Assembly: GCA_018780265.1 (NCBI GenBank)
Contig: JADMJV010000092.1
Span: 10,016 to 74,015, forward strand
From: a bacterium
Lineage (GTDB): Bacteria > Vulcanimicrobiota > Xenobia > Xenobiales > JADMJV01
Reading direction: 5' to 3'
DNA: 64,000 nt
Below are positions 34,092 to 43,118 of this stretch, piece by piece (position 1 is the first letter of the stretch; every line of letters starts with the position of its first letter). Both the position numbers and the translations under genes were made by a program. Under the pieces are notes generated by a model. It was not told the origin of the DNA and ran no database searches. It was given only the letters and a program-made list of their open reading frames with translations.

Positions 34092-35428
34092 GAGCCGCTG
34101 GCCAAACGAGTGCCGCCCTCCACCAGGCAGAGGGCACGTACGAAATCCTGGTGACGCAACAGTTCTTGGGAGGTTCCATCAGCCTCCCAGATTCTTACTC
34201 CATCGTCCTCGGAACCGCTAAGCATACGCCCATCCGGCAACCGGATCAGGCTGGTGACCGGACCCTGATGGCCCATCCACACACTCAGGGGTTGGCCGTC
34301 CGGATGCCAGCGGTAGATGCACCCGTCACTGCCGCCGGCCATCACCAGGCCGGCACCCTCTGCCACGCACTGAACGCCGCAAGCAGCTTGAAAGCGGAGC
34401 TTCGCGCCACAACCTGGGGCCACCGCCAGGATGTTCCCCTGGTCGTCCCCTGCCAGCAGTTCTCCACTGGAAAGCTGGCAAAGCCCCCACGGCCAGCGGC
34501 CACACGGCTCCCTGCCCTGCAAACGACCTTGGGGATCCCACCAGCAAAGGCAACCGTCAGCCCCGCTGCTGACAACCCGTCCGTCGTTCACTGGCAGCAG
34601 GTCCAGGATGGCCCCCTGGTGGGCCTGGAAGTGGGTTTGCAGGGTCAGGTCGCCGCCCCAGATTGCGATTTGCCGGTCCCGCCCCCCGCTCCAGAGTTGG
34701 TGGCCAACGGCGCATAATCGGGTGACGGAGCCGCGATGATGGCGCAGGACGGCCTTCACCGTGCCCTGGGACCAGATTCGCACCGTCTGATCGCGGGACG
34801 CGCTGGCCAGCCTGCCGTCGCTCAACTCGGCCAGGTCAAACACGTATCCGCTGTGCGCGTCGGCTGAAGTCTCCAGGCTTTCATACATTACATCCGTGCG
34901 CAGCACATATTTTCGACCGCCGGCCACCGCTTCGCCGTCGTGCCAGAGGCTGTGATCAAACAAAATTCCCAATCCGGCTCGGGGCGTGACACAGAGTTCT
35001 GCATCGGGAGCCCAGCGGCTGTTATAAAAGCGCGTTCGCCCCCCCACAAACTCAGAGCCGTCGTTGAGATAGAGCATAAGGGTCAGCAGGCTTTGCCTGG
35101 TTGGCCCGTCGCTGTGGGCACCGTCACGGTGCCGGCTGAAAGCCTGGCCGCTGTGGTAGCGACAGGCGCGAAAGCGCGAGTTCAGGCCTCGCAATAGCCA
35201 GCGCCGGCCAGTTCGATGGAGCACTTCTGGCAGGGCCGGGCGCAATGCTTCAAAGAGCCTCAGCGCCAGCTCCGGGTCGTCGAGGATCAGCCGATCATTG
35301 CTGCGGTAGGAGTGCGGGTAGTCCCCCCCCATGTGTTGGAACCCCCTAAGTTCCAGCCACTCAATCCATTCGCGACAGGCGACTTCACCGAGCAGGTTGG
35401 TGAGCGACTGACAGACTGCGTTTGGCAT
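33968..35428 (-). CDS. 2OG-Fe(II) oxygenase fused to a WD40 beta-propeller
   Basis: 486 residues from the ATG at 35428 (ACAGGAG upstream). Residues 1-190 form a prolyl-4-hydroxylase-like oxygenase: iron ligands RHRDG (HxD) and LWHDGE, and the 2-oxoglutarate basic residue in GGRKYVLRTD. Residues 195-475 are seven WD40 blades (LSDGRLASASRDQTVRIWSQG, LPDGRMLSGSEDDGVRIWEADG). The propeller should recruit a protein substrate for hydroxylation. The C-terminal 40 residues overlap the opposing TetR gene and look less blade-like. Confidence 0.87.
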   Translation of the reverse strand: MPNAVCQSLTNLLGEVACREWIEWLELRGFQHMGGDYPHSYRSNDRLILDDPELALRLFEALRPALPEVLHRTGRRWLLRGLNSRFRACRYHSGQAFSRHRDGAHSDGPTRQSLLTLMLYLNDGSEFVGGRTRFYNSRWAPDAELCVTPRAGLGILFDHSLWHDGEAVAGGRKYVLRTDVMYESLETSADAHSGYVFDLAELSDGRLASASRDQTVRIWSQGTVKAVLRHHRGSVTRLCAVGHQLWSGGRDRQIAIWGGDLTLQTHFQAHQGAILDLLPVNDGRVVSSGADGCLCWWDPQGRLQGREPCGRWPWGLCQLSSGELLAGDDQGNILAVAPGCGAKLRFQAACGVQCVAEGAGLVMAGGSDGCIYRWHPDGQPLSVWMGHQGPVTSLIRLPDGRMLSGSEDDGVRIWEADGTSQELLRHQDFVRALCLVEGGTRLASGSYDGSVRLTSLPSPSNPRVMACSERAAKPGGARSGTAAASW

Positions 35429-35454
35429 AGAAAATTCTCCTGTTGTTACAATTT

Positions 35455-35497
35455 GGTTGACCAACCTAATAATAAGGAGCCGGGTCGACAGGGTCAA
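35455..35497 (-). promoter_or_regulatory. Promoter of the 2OG-oxygenase/WD40 gene with overlapping palindrome (candidate TetR operator)
   Basis: On the minus strand: -35 TTGACC (35497-35492), a 17-base spacer, and -10 TATTAT (35474-35469). Just downstream, over the likely start point, is GGTTG-GT-CAACC (35466-35455), which extends as TTGGT-CA-ACCAA. The spacing is ideal for sigma-70 and the palindrome size suits a TetR dimer. Confidence 0.65.
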
Positions 35498-35574
35498 GAG
35501 GGGCACGGTAAGGATTTGTGCAAAAAACACCGAGCCGCTTCTTGACCGACCCCCGGTATGAACATGTTCGGGCG

Positions 35575-35868
35575 GCTGGCCAAGCTTTCGTCAAACTACG
35601 TATCGACCGCGACAGGGCATTCAAGTCGGCTTACAATGGAAGAGGCCCCTGGTGGAATTCCGGAGCCTCTCACATGAACCAGGCTTTCCCCACGAAACGA
35701 CTGCGTCAGCTGGGATTTGTTAGCATTCTCGAGGAGTCTCAACGGCTCAAGCGTCCTGCGGGGTAATGCCCGGCAAGAAATTTATTTTCTTGTGTGAACC
35801 GCCGTACATGGAACCATACTTACGGTGGTGTGGGAGCTAGGGGGTCGAAAGACCCCCGGCTACCCGAT
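35575..35868 (+). mobile_element. Group II intron 3' remnant (maturase tail plus domains V and VI)
   Basis: The plus-strand frame to 35766 ends with RGPWWNSGASHMNQAF and LGFVSILEESQRLKR, the C-terminal tail of many group II intron maturases. About 30 bases later, GAACCGCCGTAC through TACGGTGGTG (35797-35830) is a typical domain V stem. It is followed by a GGGGGTCGAAAGACCCCC hairpin (domain VI-like) and CTACCCGAT, the expected 3' intron end at 35868. The reverse-transcriptase domains and 5' RNA domains are absent, so it is a dead fragment. Confidence 0.8.
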
Positions 35869-36098
35869 TCAGGAAGGTGGGTTGCTCCGAAATCCAATTT
35901 TGGGCACCGAGAGGATCGAGGATCAGATCGTAACCCCCGTCTGATTTGAGGGTATCGACCACATTTGCCGATGCCGCAAATGGGTGGCGTCCGCCCCAAA
36001 GTGCGGTGAGAACCAGCATTTGCGGAGGGAAATCGTAGTTGGAGCGGCTTGGTGAGAGATTCGATCGAGTCCTCGTGGGCGATCAGATCAGAGCTTAT
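35869..36098 (-). pseudogene. Coding remnant at the intron 3' junction
   Basis: On the minus strand a stop-free frame reads RSNYDFPPQMLVLTALWGG, then HPFAASANVVDTLKSDGG and YDLILDPLGAQNWISEQP, stopping exactly at the predicted intron boundary. It has the composition of a real globular protein fragment. I do not recognise the family. It is probably the exon of a gene that the intron entered or that was joined to it by rearrangement. Confidence 0.45.
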
Positions 36099-36181
36099 AC
36101 CGGAGTTTCATGTTGACATCGCAGGGACCAGTTCCTGTACCCCACAAGGAGCTGGCCCCGGCCTTCGCGCAGTAGCCAACC

Positions 36182-37639
36182 ATGACACTATCCCGCTGCG
36201 GTGGAGTTCTGCTCCATGTTACCAGCCTGCCCGGACGTCACGGAGTGGGCTCATTGAATCGTTCAGCTTACGCCTGGATCGACTTTCTGGCCGACTCGGG
36301 CCAGAAGGTCTGGCAGGTGCTCCCCCTTGGTCCTACCTCGTATGGCGACAGCCCGTATCAGAGCCTGTCCACCTTTGCCGGCAATCCCTACCTGATATCG
36401 CTTGATGCGCTGGTCGAGGATGGGCTGTGTGAGGCCAAGGACCTCAAGGAATTGCCCGAAGGTAAGGTTGACTATTGTCAACTCCACGAATGGAAGCTGC
36501 CGTTGCTCCATAAAATCGCTGAAAAGATTCAGCCCGATCAGGACTTTCATGCCTTTTGTAAAGAGCAGAAATGGCTGCCGGACTATGCTCTCTTCTTAGC
36601 CATCAAAGCGGAGCAAAATAACCAGGCATGGAACCAGTGGCCCAAGCCTCTGCGCCATCGTGAGCCTGAGGCTCTGGCCCTGGCGCGCACACGCCACGCT
36701 CAGGTGATTCATCGAGAAATGGTGATTCAGTGGCTTTTCTTCAAGCAGTGGAAAAAGTTGAAAGAGTACTCTCACAAGCGAAATATTCAGATTTTCGGGG
36801 ACATTCCCATCTTTGTGGCCATGGATAGCGCCGATACCTGGTGCAATCCCGGACTTTTTCAGTTTAATGCCGACCTTCAGCCTACCGCCGTGGCCGGCGT
36901 TCCCCCCGACTACTTTGCCCCCACCGGCCAACTGTGGGGCAATCCTCTGTATGACTGGAAAGCTCACAAGGCCGAGGGTTACATCTGGTGGTTAGAGCGA
37001 GTCAAGGCGGCTTTCCGCCTTTACGACATCCTGCGCGTTGACCATTTTCGAGGGTTTGCCGGCTACTGGAGAGTGCCCGCCAAGGCCGAGACGGCTGAAA
37101 CCGGTCGCTGGGTCAAGGGGCCCGGCCCCGATTTTTTTAAGACCTTGCTCAAAGCCATTGCCAATCCCATCATTGCCGAAGACCTGGGCGACATCACCCC
37201 GGACGTGACCGCGCTGAGAGACCAGTTTAAGTTGCCGGGTATGAAAATTCTCCAATTTGGTTTTGGCTCGGGTCCGCAGAACCCGTTTTTGACCCACAAC
37301 TTTGAGTCGACTCATTTTGTGGCCTACACGGGAACCCACGACAATGATACCGCTCGTGGCTGGTACGAAAACGGCACTGAGGCTGAACAGCGCTACGCCC
37401 GCGACTATTTTGGCAACATCGACGAACCCATCAGTCAGACGCTGATCCGCGCCACCTGGCAAAGTGTGGCCAAAATGGCCATCATCCCGCTTCAGGACCT
37501 GTTGGATCTCGGCAGCGAAGCCCGCATGAATTTTCCAGGGCGGGCTCACGACAACTGGCAGTGGCGTTTGTTACCCAATCAGCTGACTCAGCAACATCGA
37601 GATCGCTTGAAAACCTGGACGCAAATGTACGGGCGTTAA
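36182..37639 (+). CDS. malQ: 4-alpha-glucanotransferase (amylomaltase, GH77)
   Basis: 485 residues, normal for MalQ. GH77 features: RCGGVLLHVTSLPGRHGVGSLN at the N-terminus, WQVLPLGPTSYGDSPYQS, the nucleophile Asp in LRVDHFRGFAGYW, the acid/base Glu in IIAEDLGDI, and the transition-state Asp in TGTHDNDT. It transfers maltosyl and longer units between alpha-1,4 glucans in maltodextrin and glycogen metabolism. No signal peptide, so cytoplasmic. It stands alone, about 310 bases after the intron scar. The GH13 enzyme at 8.4 kb could act in the same pathway. Confidence 0.96.
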   Translation: MTLSRCGGVLLHVTSLPGRHGVGSLNRSAYAWIDFLADSGQKVWQVLPLGPTSYGDSPYQSLSTFAGNPYLISLDALVEDGLCEAKDLKELPEGKVDYCQLHEWKLPLLHKIAEKIQPDQDFHAFCKEQKWLPDYALFLAIKAEQNNQAWNQWPKPLRHREPEALALARTRHAQVIHREMVIQWLFFKQWKKLKEYSHKRNIQIFGDIPIFVAMDSADTWCNPGLFQFNADLQPTAVAGVPPDYFAPTGQLWGNPLYDWKAHKAEGYIWWLERVKAAFRLYDILRVDHFRGFAGYWRVPAKAETAETGRWVKGPGPDFFKTLLKAIANPIIAEDLGDITPDVTALRDQFKLPGMKILQFGFGSGPQNPFLTHNFESTHFVAYTGTHDNDTARGWYENGTEAEQRYARDYFGNIDEPISQTLIRATWQSVAKMAIIPLQDLLDLGSEARMNFPGRAHDNWQWRLLPNQLTQQHRDRLKTWTQMYGR

Positions 37640-37796
37640 TACAGGGCCCTTCCCAAAAGAACATAGCCACTCGGGCCGTCGATCCATCCCCGACAGCAGC
37701 GTCACGCCTCGGTTAAATATGACCCGATATTCGCCCTCGCCGCTCCTTGCGAGCGGGGCGCCTCGGCCACCGAAGTGTTAATTCATTTACGGGCCC

Positions 37797-38384
37797 CTAC
37801 TTTAAAAGAGAACCGAAAGTTTCGCGCATTTTTTTCACTTTGGGCGCGATTACCGCGCTGCAATACGGCTTTTTGGTGTTCAATTTGTAGTAGCCCTGGT
37901 GGTATCCCTCGGCTCCATAGAATTTAGTGAGGGGCACAATCTCGGTGACAATGGGACTGCGGTAGTGCCCCTGGGCTTCCTTGCGAGCCGCCTCGGCGGC
38001 GACCTTTTGGGCCGGACTTTCATAGAGCACGATGCTGCGATACTGAGTGCCCCTATCGGCCCCCTGCTGGTTGGGGGTGGTCGGGTCGTGCATGGTGAAA
38101 AAGATCTTCATCAAGTCCTGGTAGCTCAAGATGACCGGGTCAAACTCTACCTGAATCACTTCGGCGTGCCCGGTCTGGCCCGAACAGACCGCCTCATAGG
38201 TAGGATTGGCCTGGGCACCCCCGGCGTAGCCGCTGGTCACCGAGGCAACTCCTTTGAGGTCCTCAAAGACCGCCTCGAGGCACCAAAAACAGCCGCCGCC
38301 AAAAGTTGCCTTTTCCGTCACCCTGGCCCCCGCTCCAACATTTCCTAAGGCGAACAGGAGGATCAACATTTTTGTCAGTTTCAT
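37797..38384 (-). CDS. msrA: Peptide methionine-S-sulfoxide reductase MsrA, with signal peptide
   Basis: 195 residues. A signal peptide (MKLTKMLILLFALGNVGAGA) precedes the catalytic motif ATFGGGCFWCLEAVFE, where the first Cys is the nucleophile. SGYAGG, GHAEVIQVEFDP, HDPTTPNQQG and YHQGYYKLN complete the MsrA signature. A resolving Cys is probably PYCSAV. It reduces Met-S-sulfoxide in proteins, here likely in the periplasm. It is divergent from the membrane protein upstream of the YdeP-like gene. The 157 bases after it hold an imperfect GC-rich hairpin near 37735-37765 and no gene. Confidence 0.96.
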   Translation of the reverse strand: MKLTKMLILLFALGNVGAGARVTEKATFGGGCFWCLEAVFEDLKGVASVTSGYAGGAQANPTYEAVCSGQTGHAEVIQVEFDPVILSYQDLMKIFFTMHDPTTPNQQGADRGTQYRSIVLYESPAQKVAAEAARKEAQGHYRSPIVTEIVPLTKFYGAEGYHQGYYKLNTKKPYCSAVIAPKVKKMRETFGSLLK

Positions 38385-38423
38385 ACCTAGGCCAAAGCTT
38401 CGTGGGTGGCGAAAAGTTCCTCT

Positions 38424-39257
38424 ATGAACCTGGACCTGTTAGGTCTATTCCAAAGCCCACCCCGCCTGCAGCTACAGAGCCCGCGGCCCGAACCTGGAAG
38501 CGTGCCCGTTGCGGCCAGCCTGCGCTATCCTTTGCGCAACCATCTATATCGAATTTTCCTGACCTGCTTTATGGTCTGCCTGGCCATTGCCACCCTCCAG
38601 CTTCCTTTTTTGGGAGTTGGCGCCCTGATCGGCTGCGCTGCCCTGTATTGGCGCGGCCTGTCACTAAACTACGGTCCTGATGCCCTGGAGGTGTGCTGGC
38701 GCCTGCACAAGGTTGCGCGCATCTGCTGGTCTCAGTTGTTTTTTATCGAAATCTCCCCGCGAGGGCTGTTAATGCTGTGCGAAAAGGACCAGGTGATGGT
38801 ATCGGTGGACACCGATCTGGAAGAATTTGATGCCCTGTGCGCGGTTGTTTTGCGTCGTGCCCCGGCCAAGACTCAAATCAGTCCGGCGGCCGCGGAATTG
38901 CTGATCAGTCGGGCTCGCCTGAACGACGGCGAACTGATCGAACTCTACGGGCCTCATTTTCTGGCCGAGCCCGCCATTCACGGTCACCTGTGGGACCCGG
39001 GCACCGACCCTTACGAGAGTTGGCAGGCCGTGGCCACCACACTGGCTTTTCGTATGCTCAAAGCGCGGCGACGCATACCTACCTTTGTGGTCACCTGGGG
39101 TCGACTGGGCAGGGCCCAGGTCAGTGCCGGGCCTAAAGTTCCTCAAGATTGCCTGGCCTGGGGTAAAGCCTGCTTTGAGGGAGGCATCCTGACGGTCGAG
39201 GTCGACTATCAAGGACATGGAGTTCGAGTCTATCAGTGCCCCGCTAAATCAGCGTGA
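38424..39257 (+). CDS. Membrane protein with two hydrophobic helices, unknown function
   Basis: 277 residues from the ATG at 38424; a GTG at 38406 would add six. Residues 40-80 hold two close transmembrane helices (FLTCFMVCLAIATLQLPFL, VGALIGCAALYWRGL). A PH-like strand region follows (LSLNYGPDALEVCWRLHKVARICWSQLFFIEIS), then a soluble C-terminal domain. No family is recognised. Its 3' end overlaps the molybdopterin oxidoreductase gene by 41 bases, so expression is coupled, but a functional link is not evident. Confidence 0.7.
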   Translation: MNLDLLGLFQSPPRLQLQSPRPEPGSVPVAASLRYPLRNHLYRIFLTCFMVCLAIATLQLPFLGVGALIGCAALYWRGLSLNYGPDALEVCWRLHKVARICWSQLFFIEISPRGLLMLCEKDQVMVSVDTDLEEFDALCAVVLRRAPAKTQISPAAAELLISRARLNDGELIELYGPHFLAEPAIHGHLWDPGTDPYESWQAVATTLAFRMLKARRRIPTFVVTWGRLGRAQVSAGPKVPQDCLAWGKACFEGGILTVEVDYQGHGVRVYQCPAKSA

Positions 39258-41505
39258 CGTGCTGGCTCAGTCCCCTGCACAGGAGGACGGGGCCTACAAG
39301 CTCACCTCTCCTCAGCAGGTAGCCGCCGGACTTCCGGCGGTTCTCTCCAGCCTGGAATATGCGATGAAAGGCCCGGGTCCCCTCAAAGGTCTGGCCCTGT
39401 TGCGCACCCTCAACCAGAAGGGGGGAGTCGATTGCACCAGTTGCGCCTGGCCGGACCCCGAGCACCGTTCGCTGGCGGAGTTCTGCGAAAATGGGGCCAA
39501 AGCCGTTGCTGATGAGGGCACTCGCAAGCGGGCTGATAAGCAATTTTTTGTCCGCTACTCGGTGGAGGAACTGTCCCGCCGCAGCGACTACTGGCTCAAC
39601 CAGCAGGGTCGACTGACCGAACCCCTCTATTTGGCCAAGGATTCCAGTCACTACCAGCCCATTGGTTGGGACCAGGCCATTCAGTTGACGGTGGACCGAC
39701 TCAAGGGCCTGGATAACCCTCAGCAGGCACTTTTCTATACCTCGGGCCGAACCAGTAACGAAGCGGCTTTTCTCTATCAGTTGCTGGCTCGCCGTTTTGG
39801 CACCAACAATCTGCCCGATTGCGCCAACCTGTGCCACGAGTCCAGCGGAGTGGGTCTGAACGACACACTCGGGGTAAGCAAAGGGACGGTTACCCTCTAC
39901 GACTTCTATCAGGCCGAAGTGATTGTGATCGTAGGGCAGAATCCAGGAACCAATCATCCCCGCATGCTGACGGCTCTGGAGAAGGCCAAGAAGAACGGAG
40001 CCAGGCTGGTTTCTATCAATCCACTGGCGGAAGCCGCCCTGGTTCGCTTCAAGAATCCTCAGGATTTCTTGCACCCGGTTCACGGCATCCAGACTTTGTT
40101 GGGCAGCGGCACCCAGATGGCCGACCTTCACCTGCCGGTGCGCCTCAACGGCGATGTGGCTCTATTCCAGTACGTGTGCCAGCAGTTGGTGGCCCGGGGA
40201 GCGGTGGAAAAGGCCTTTGTCGAAGGGTCCACCAGCCATTTTGCCACTTTCAAAGCGGCACTGGATCGGGAGGACCCCCAACAACTTCTGGATCAATGCG
40301 GCTTGAGCGCACAACAGATCGAACCTCTCGTGGATTGGCTGGCCCAAACTCGTCGCATCGTGTTTTGCTGGGCCATGGGTGTCACCCAGCACGTGAATGC
40401 CGTCGACAATGTGCGAGCTATTGTCAACACCTGTCTGTTGCGGGGCGCTATCGGTCACCCTGGCGCGGGCCTTTGCCCGGTGCGCGGTCACTCCAACGTA
40501 CAGGGCGACCGCACCATGGGCATCACCTGTTATCCCAAGGCTGCTTTCTTGGATCGACTGGGTCAGCACTTCAATTTCACTCCCCCTCGCAATCCCGGTC
40601 TGGACACCGTCAAAGCGATCGAGGCCATGCTGGCCCGACAGGCTCACGTGCTGGTCTGCCTGGGGGGAAACTTCTTGCAGGCCTCGCCAGACACCGAGAC
40701 CACCGCCCTGGCCCTAAAACACTTGCGCCTCAGCGTTCAGATTTCTACCAAGCTCAATCGCTCTCATCTGGTCACCGGTCAGGAGGCCCTGATTTTACCT
40801 TGTTTAGGCCGAACCGAGGCGGACAACCACCAGTTTGTCACTGTCGAGAACTCGATGAGCATCGTGCACAGCAGCCAGGGCAGACAGACTCCGGCCAGTC
40901 CCAACCTTCGCTCCGAAGTGGCTATCGTGTGCGACCTGGCCGGTTCCTTGCTCAACACCGACTGGACCCCGTATCTGCATAACTACGACCGTATTCGTAG
41001 CGAAATCGAGGCGGTGATCCCCGGTTTCTCCGATTTCAATCGGCGCGTACGTCATCCGTCCGGCTTTGCCCTGCCCAATTTGCCCCGCCAGGGATTTTTC
41101 TTGACGGGAGACGGCAAAGCTCACTTTTCTCCCCTGCAGGCGCCCAGCCATCAGTTACCTGCCGGCCACTACCACATGATGACGATACGTTCGCACGACC
41201 AGTTTAATACCACTATCTACGGCAACGATGACCGCTATCGAGGCGTGCTGGGGAAGAGACGAGTAATCTTTCTCAACCCCGAAGATGCAGCTCTGGAGAG
41301 ACTGAAGACGGGGGATTTTGTAGACTTGCTGGGCGAGCAGGGACGAGTCGCCGAGAACTTCATGGTGGTCGTCTATCCCATTCCACCGGGCAATACGGCC
41401 ACCTACTTTCCTGAGTCCAACGTACTGATCCCCATCACTCAGGTGGCCATGGGAAGCAACACCCCGGCCTGCAAGTCGGTGATGATCCAATTGAGGAGAC
41501 GCTAA
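39217..41505 (+). CDS. FdhF/YdeP-family molybdopterin oxidoreductase
   Basis: 762 residues, the length of E. coli YdeP. The match is close along the whole protein: CTSCAWPDPEH near the N-terminus, FYTSGRTSNEAAFLYQLLAR, NLPDCANLCHESSGVGL, GQNPGTNHPRML, LCPVRGHSNVQGDRTMGIT, KLNRSHLVTG and the C-terminal MTIRSHDQFNTTIYG. Family members bind a bis-MGD cofactor; YdeP is linked to acid resistance and its substrate is unknown. An N-terminal iron-sulfur cluster is uncertain with only one CxxC. No Tat signal is seen, so it is cytoplasmic. Confidence 0.94.
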   Translation: MEFESISAPLNQRDVLAQSPAQEDGAYKLTSPQQVAAGLPAVLSSLEYAMKGPGPLKGLALLRTLNQKGGVDCTSCAWPDPEHRSLAEFCENGAKAVADEGTRKRADKQFFVRYSVEELSRRSDYWLNQQGRLTEPLYLAKDSSHYQPIGWDQAIQLTVDRLKGLDNPQQALFYTSGRTSNEAAFLYQLLARRFGTNNLPDCANLCHESSGVGLNDTLGVSKGTVTLYDFYQAEVIVIVGQNPGTNHPRMLTALEKAKKNGARLVSINPLAEAALVRFKNPQDFLHPVHGIQTLLGSGTQMADLHLPVRLNGDVALFQYVCQQLVARGAVEKAFVEGSTSHFATFKAALDREDPQQLLDQCGLSAQQIEPLVDWLAQTRRIVFCWAMGVTQHVNAVDNVRAIVNTCLLRGAIGHPGAGLCPVRGHSNVQGDRTMGITCYPKAAFLDRLGQHFNFTPPRNPGLDTVKAIEAMLARQAHVLVCLGGNFLQASPDTETTALALKHLRLSVQISTKLNRSHLVTGQEALILPCLGRTEADNHQFVTVENSMSIVHSSQGRQTPASPNLRSEVAIVCDLAGSLLNTDWTPYLHNYDRIRSEIEAVIPGFSDFNRRVRHPSGFALPNLPRQGFFLTGDGKAHFSPLQAPSHQLPAGHYHMMTIRSHDQFNTTIYGNDDRYRGVLGKRRVIFLNPEDAALERLKTGDFVDLLGEQGRVAENFMVVVYPIPPGNTATYFPESNVLIPITQVAMGSNTPACKSVMIQLRRR

Positions 41506-41509
41506 GCCA

Positions 41510-42196
41510 ATGTTACTCTGGGCTTATTCCACGGTATCCATGATTTTCGGCGGTTTGTTGCTGGGTCTGTCCATCTATCCCAGCCTGATATTGCTGAGCC
41601 CGCTGGCCCACACCGGTCCGCTGGGCCTGAGCCTATCTCTGGGACTGGGCTACTTCCTGAGTTCGCTCTGTCTGCTTTTCTGGTGCGCTCTGGCTCATCA
41701 TCTGCTCTTTCTGGGACTCAAGCCAGGCAGTACCCCGTTACTCTCGTTGACCAGTTTCCGCTGGGCCACGGCCAGTTCGCTCTATATGCTGATCAAATAC
41801 ACTTGCGGCGACTTCCTGATGGCCACTCCTTTCTTTACTCTTTACTTGAGGGTAGTGGGAGCCAAGATCGGCGACCAGGTGATGATCAACAGCAAATTTC
41901 TGCACGACCACGGACTCCTCGACATCGGCTCCGGCACCTTGATCGGTGGGGACGCCGTGCTCTCGGCCCACGCGGCCGAAAAGGGCCAACTGGTGCTTGT
42001 GCCCATTAAAGTGGGCCAAAAATGCCTGATCGGTCAAAAGTCAGTGATTATGCCGGGCGTCGAGATAGGCGACGGGGCCGTGATTGCGGCAGGGGCCGTC
42101 GTGCTCAAAGGTACCAACATTCCGGCCGGCGAAGTTTGGGGAGGCGTCCCTGCCAAGCGTATCCGGGCCGCCAGGGCTGCTGAGGCTACGCCTTAA
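41510..42196 (+). CDS. Membrane-anchored hexapeptide-repeat acyltransferase
   Basis: 228 residues. The N-terminal 75 residues form two or three hydrophobic helices (MIFGGLLLGLSIYPSLILLS, GLGYFLSSLCLLFWCALAHHLLF). The C-terminal half is a left-handed beta-helix (VVGAKIGDQVMINSKFL, IGQKSVIMPGVEIGDGAVIAAGAVV, AGEVWGGVPAKRI). This layout resembles the terminal domain of Pls/poly-lysine-synthase-type NRPS proteins as well as acetyltransferases. It starts four bases after the YdeP-like gene and overlaps the opposing zinc-ribbon gene by 11 bases. Confidence 0.85.
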   Translation: MLLWAYSTVSMIFGGLLLGLSIYPSLILLSPLAHTGPLGLSLSLGLGYFLSSLCLLFWCALAHHLLFLGLKPGSTPLLSLTSFRWATASSLYMLIKYTCGDFLMATPFFTLYLRVVGAKIGDQVMINSKFLHDHGLLDIGSGTLIGGDAVLSAHAAEKGQLVLVPIKVGQKCLIGQKSVIMPGVEIGDGAVIAAGAVVLKGTNIPAGEVWGGVPAKRIRAARAAEATP

Positions 42197-43076
42197 GCAG
42201 TTCGAACAGTTTGAGCATCTCGTCGGAAGCCTCGTGGAACTTGCTCAAGCCCACCTCCAGGTAGCTATCGTCGTCTTTGTCCCAGGCCATGCGCATGTGA
42301 TCTAGGGCCTCCAGGCTGTCCTCCAGGGCCTCGTGGGTGCGTCCTAGCAATCCTCGGGGATCTCCCTCTTCGACGACCGCCTGGGCATTGGAGTCTTGAT
42401 GGCGCATGAGCTTTTCTTCCAGCTCGTCGAGCACGGTATAGAGCTGCTCCCAGGGCAGTTTCCCACCCCGCCAGGCCTGCACCGACTGCGTCAAATGAAG
42501 AGCATTTTCGGTCATGGCTCGGCCGCTGAGGCCACTCGACTGCAGACCCTCGGACTGCACCACCGAAAAAGAACTCTGGCTGTCCAGCACGCCGGGCAGG
42601 GCCCTCCCGCACTGGACGCAGCGCTCTCCGCCGCGCTCTTGAGAAGTTCCGCAAAAGGGACAGTTGACCTGAGCCAATTGCTCCACGCGCGCCATCATTC
42701 GCAGGTGGGCCGCCATCAGGGCGTTGTTGGCCCGTTGGGCCAACTCCATGCCCACCTCCATGTGGCCTTGCTCCGGGTCTTCGATCTCCTGAGCCATGCG
42801 CTCCACGGCCGCCAACTGACGTTCAAATCCATCCACCACGGCAGCGAAGGTCGGGTCTTTAGGGTCGGAGGTCCCTTGAAAAACCTGGGATTCCAACCGA
42901 TTCAGCTCAAAGTGGACCCGATCCGAGTAAGCCTGGAGAGTCTGCAACAGATCCTCATCCTGAGCCTCGCCGTCCAAAAGCGCCTCCCAGCAACGGCGCA
43001 CGGCCGCAAGCGGCGGTGAATCGTAATTGCCTTCGGCATCGGGCTCAGGAGCAACAAAAGAGGGCTGGTCAGTCAT
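42186..43076 (-). CDS. Helical zinc-ribbon protein, unknown function
   Basis: 296 residues, acidic and mostly alpha-helical. A central zinc ribbon CPFCGTSQERGGERCVQCG (CxxC-x10-CxxC) near residues 139-156 separates two helical halves. These look alike in pattern: each has a run of 60-70 residues ending in LxxVxxxFxxA, for example VGMELAQRANNALMAAHLRMM and VGLSKFHEASDEMLKLFELL. This hints at an internal duplication around the ribbon. No signal peptide. No known family was recognised. Confidence 0.75.
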   Translation of the reverse strand: MTDQPSFVAPEPDAEGNYDSPPLAAVRRCWEALLDGEAQDEDLLQTLQAYSDRVHFELNRLESQVFQGTSDPKDPTFAAVVDGFERQLAAVERMAQEIEDPEQGHMEVGMELAQRANNALMAAHLRMMARVEQLAQVNCPFCGTSQERGGERCVQCGRALPGVLDSQSSFSVVQSEGLQSSGLSGRAMTENALHLTQSVQAWRGGKLPWEQLYTVLDELEEKLMRHQDSNAQAVVEEGDPRGLLGRTHEALEDSLEALDHMRMAWDKDDDSYLEVGLSKFHEASDEMLKLFELLKA

Positions 43077-43118
43077 GACCGGGCCCTCTTCCTTGGAGCC
43101 CCAAGTTTACCTACTTAC

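Noticed and set aside
39819..40982. 387-codon frame inside the YdeP-like gene
   Set aside because: Out-of-frame shadow; the YdeP frame matches the known family across its length.
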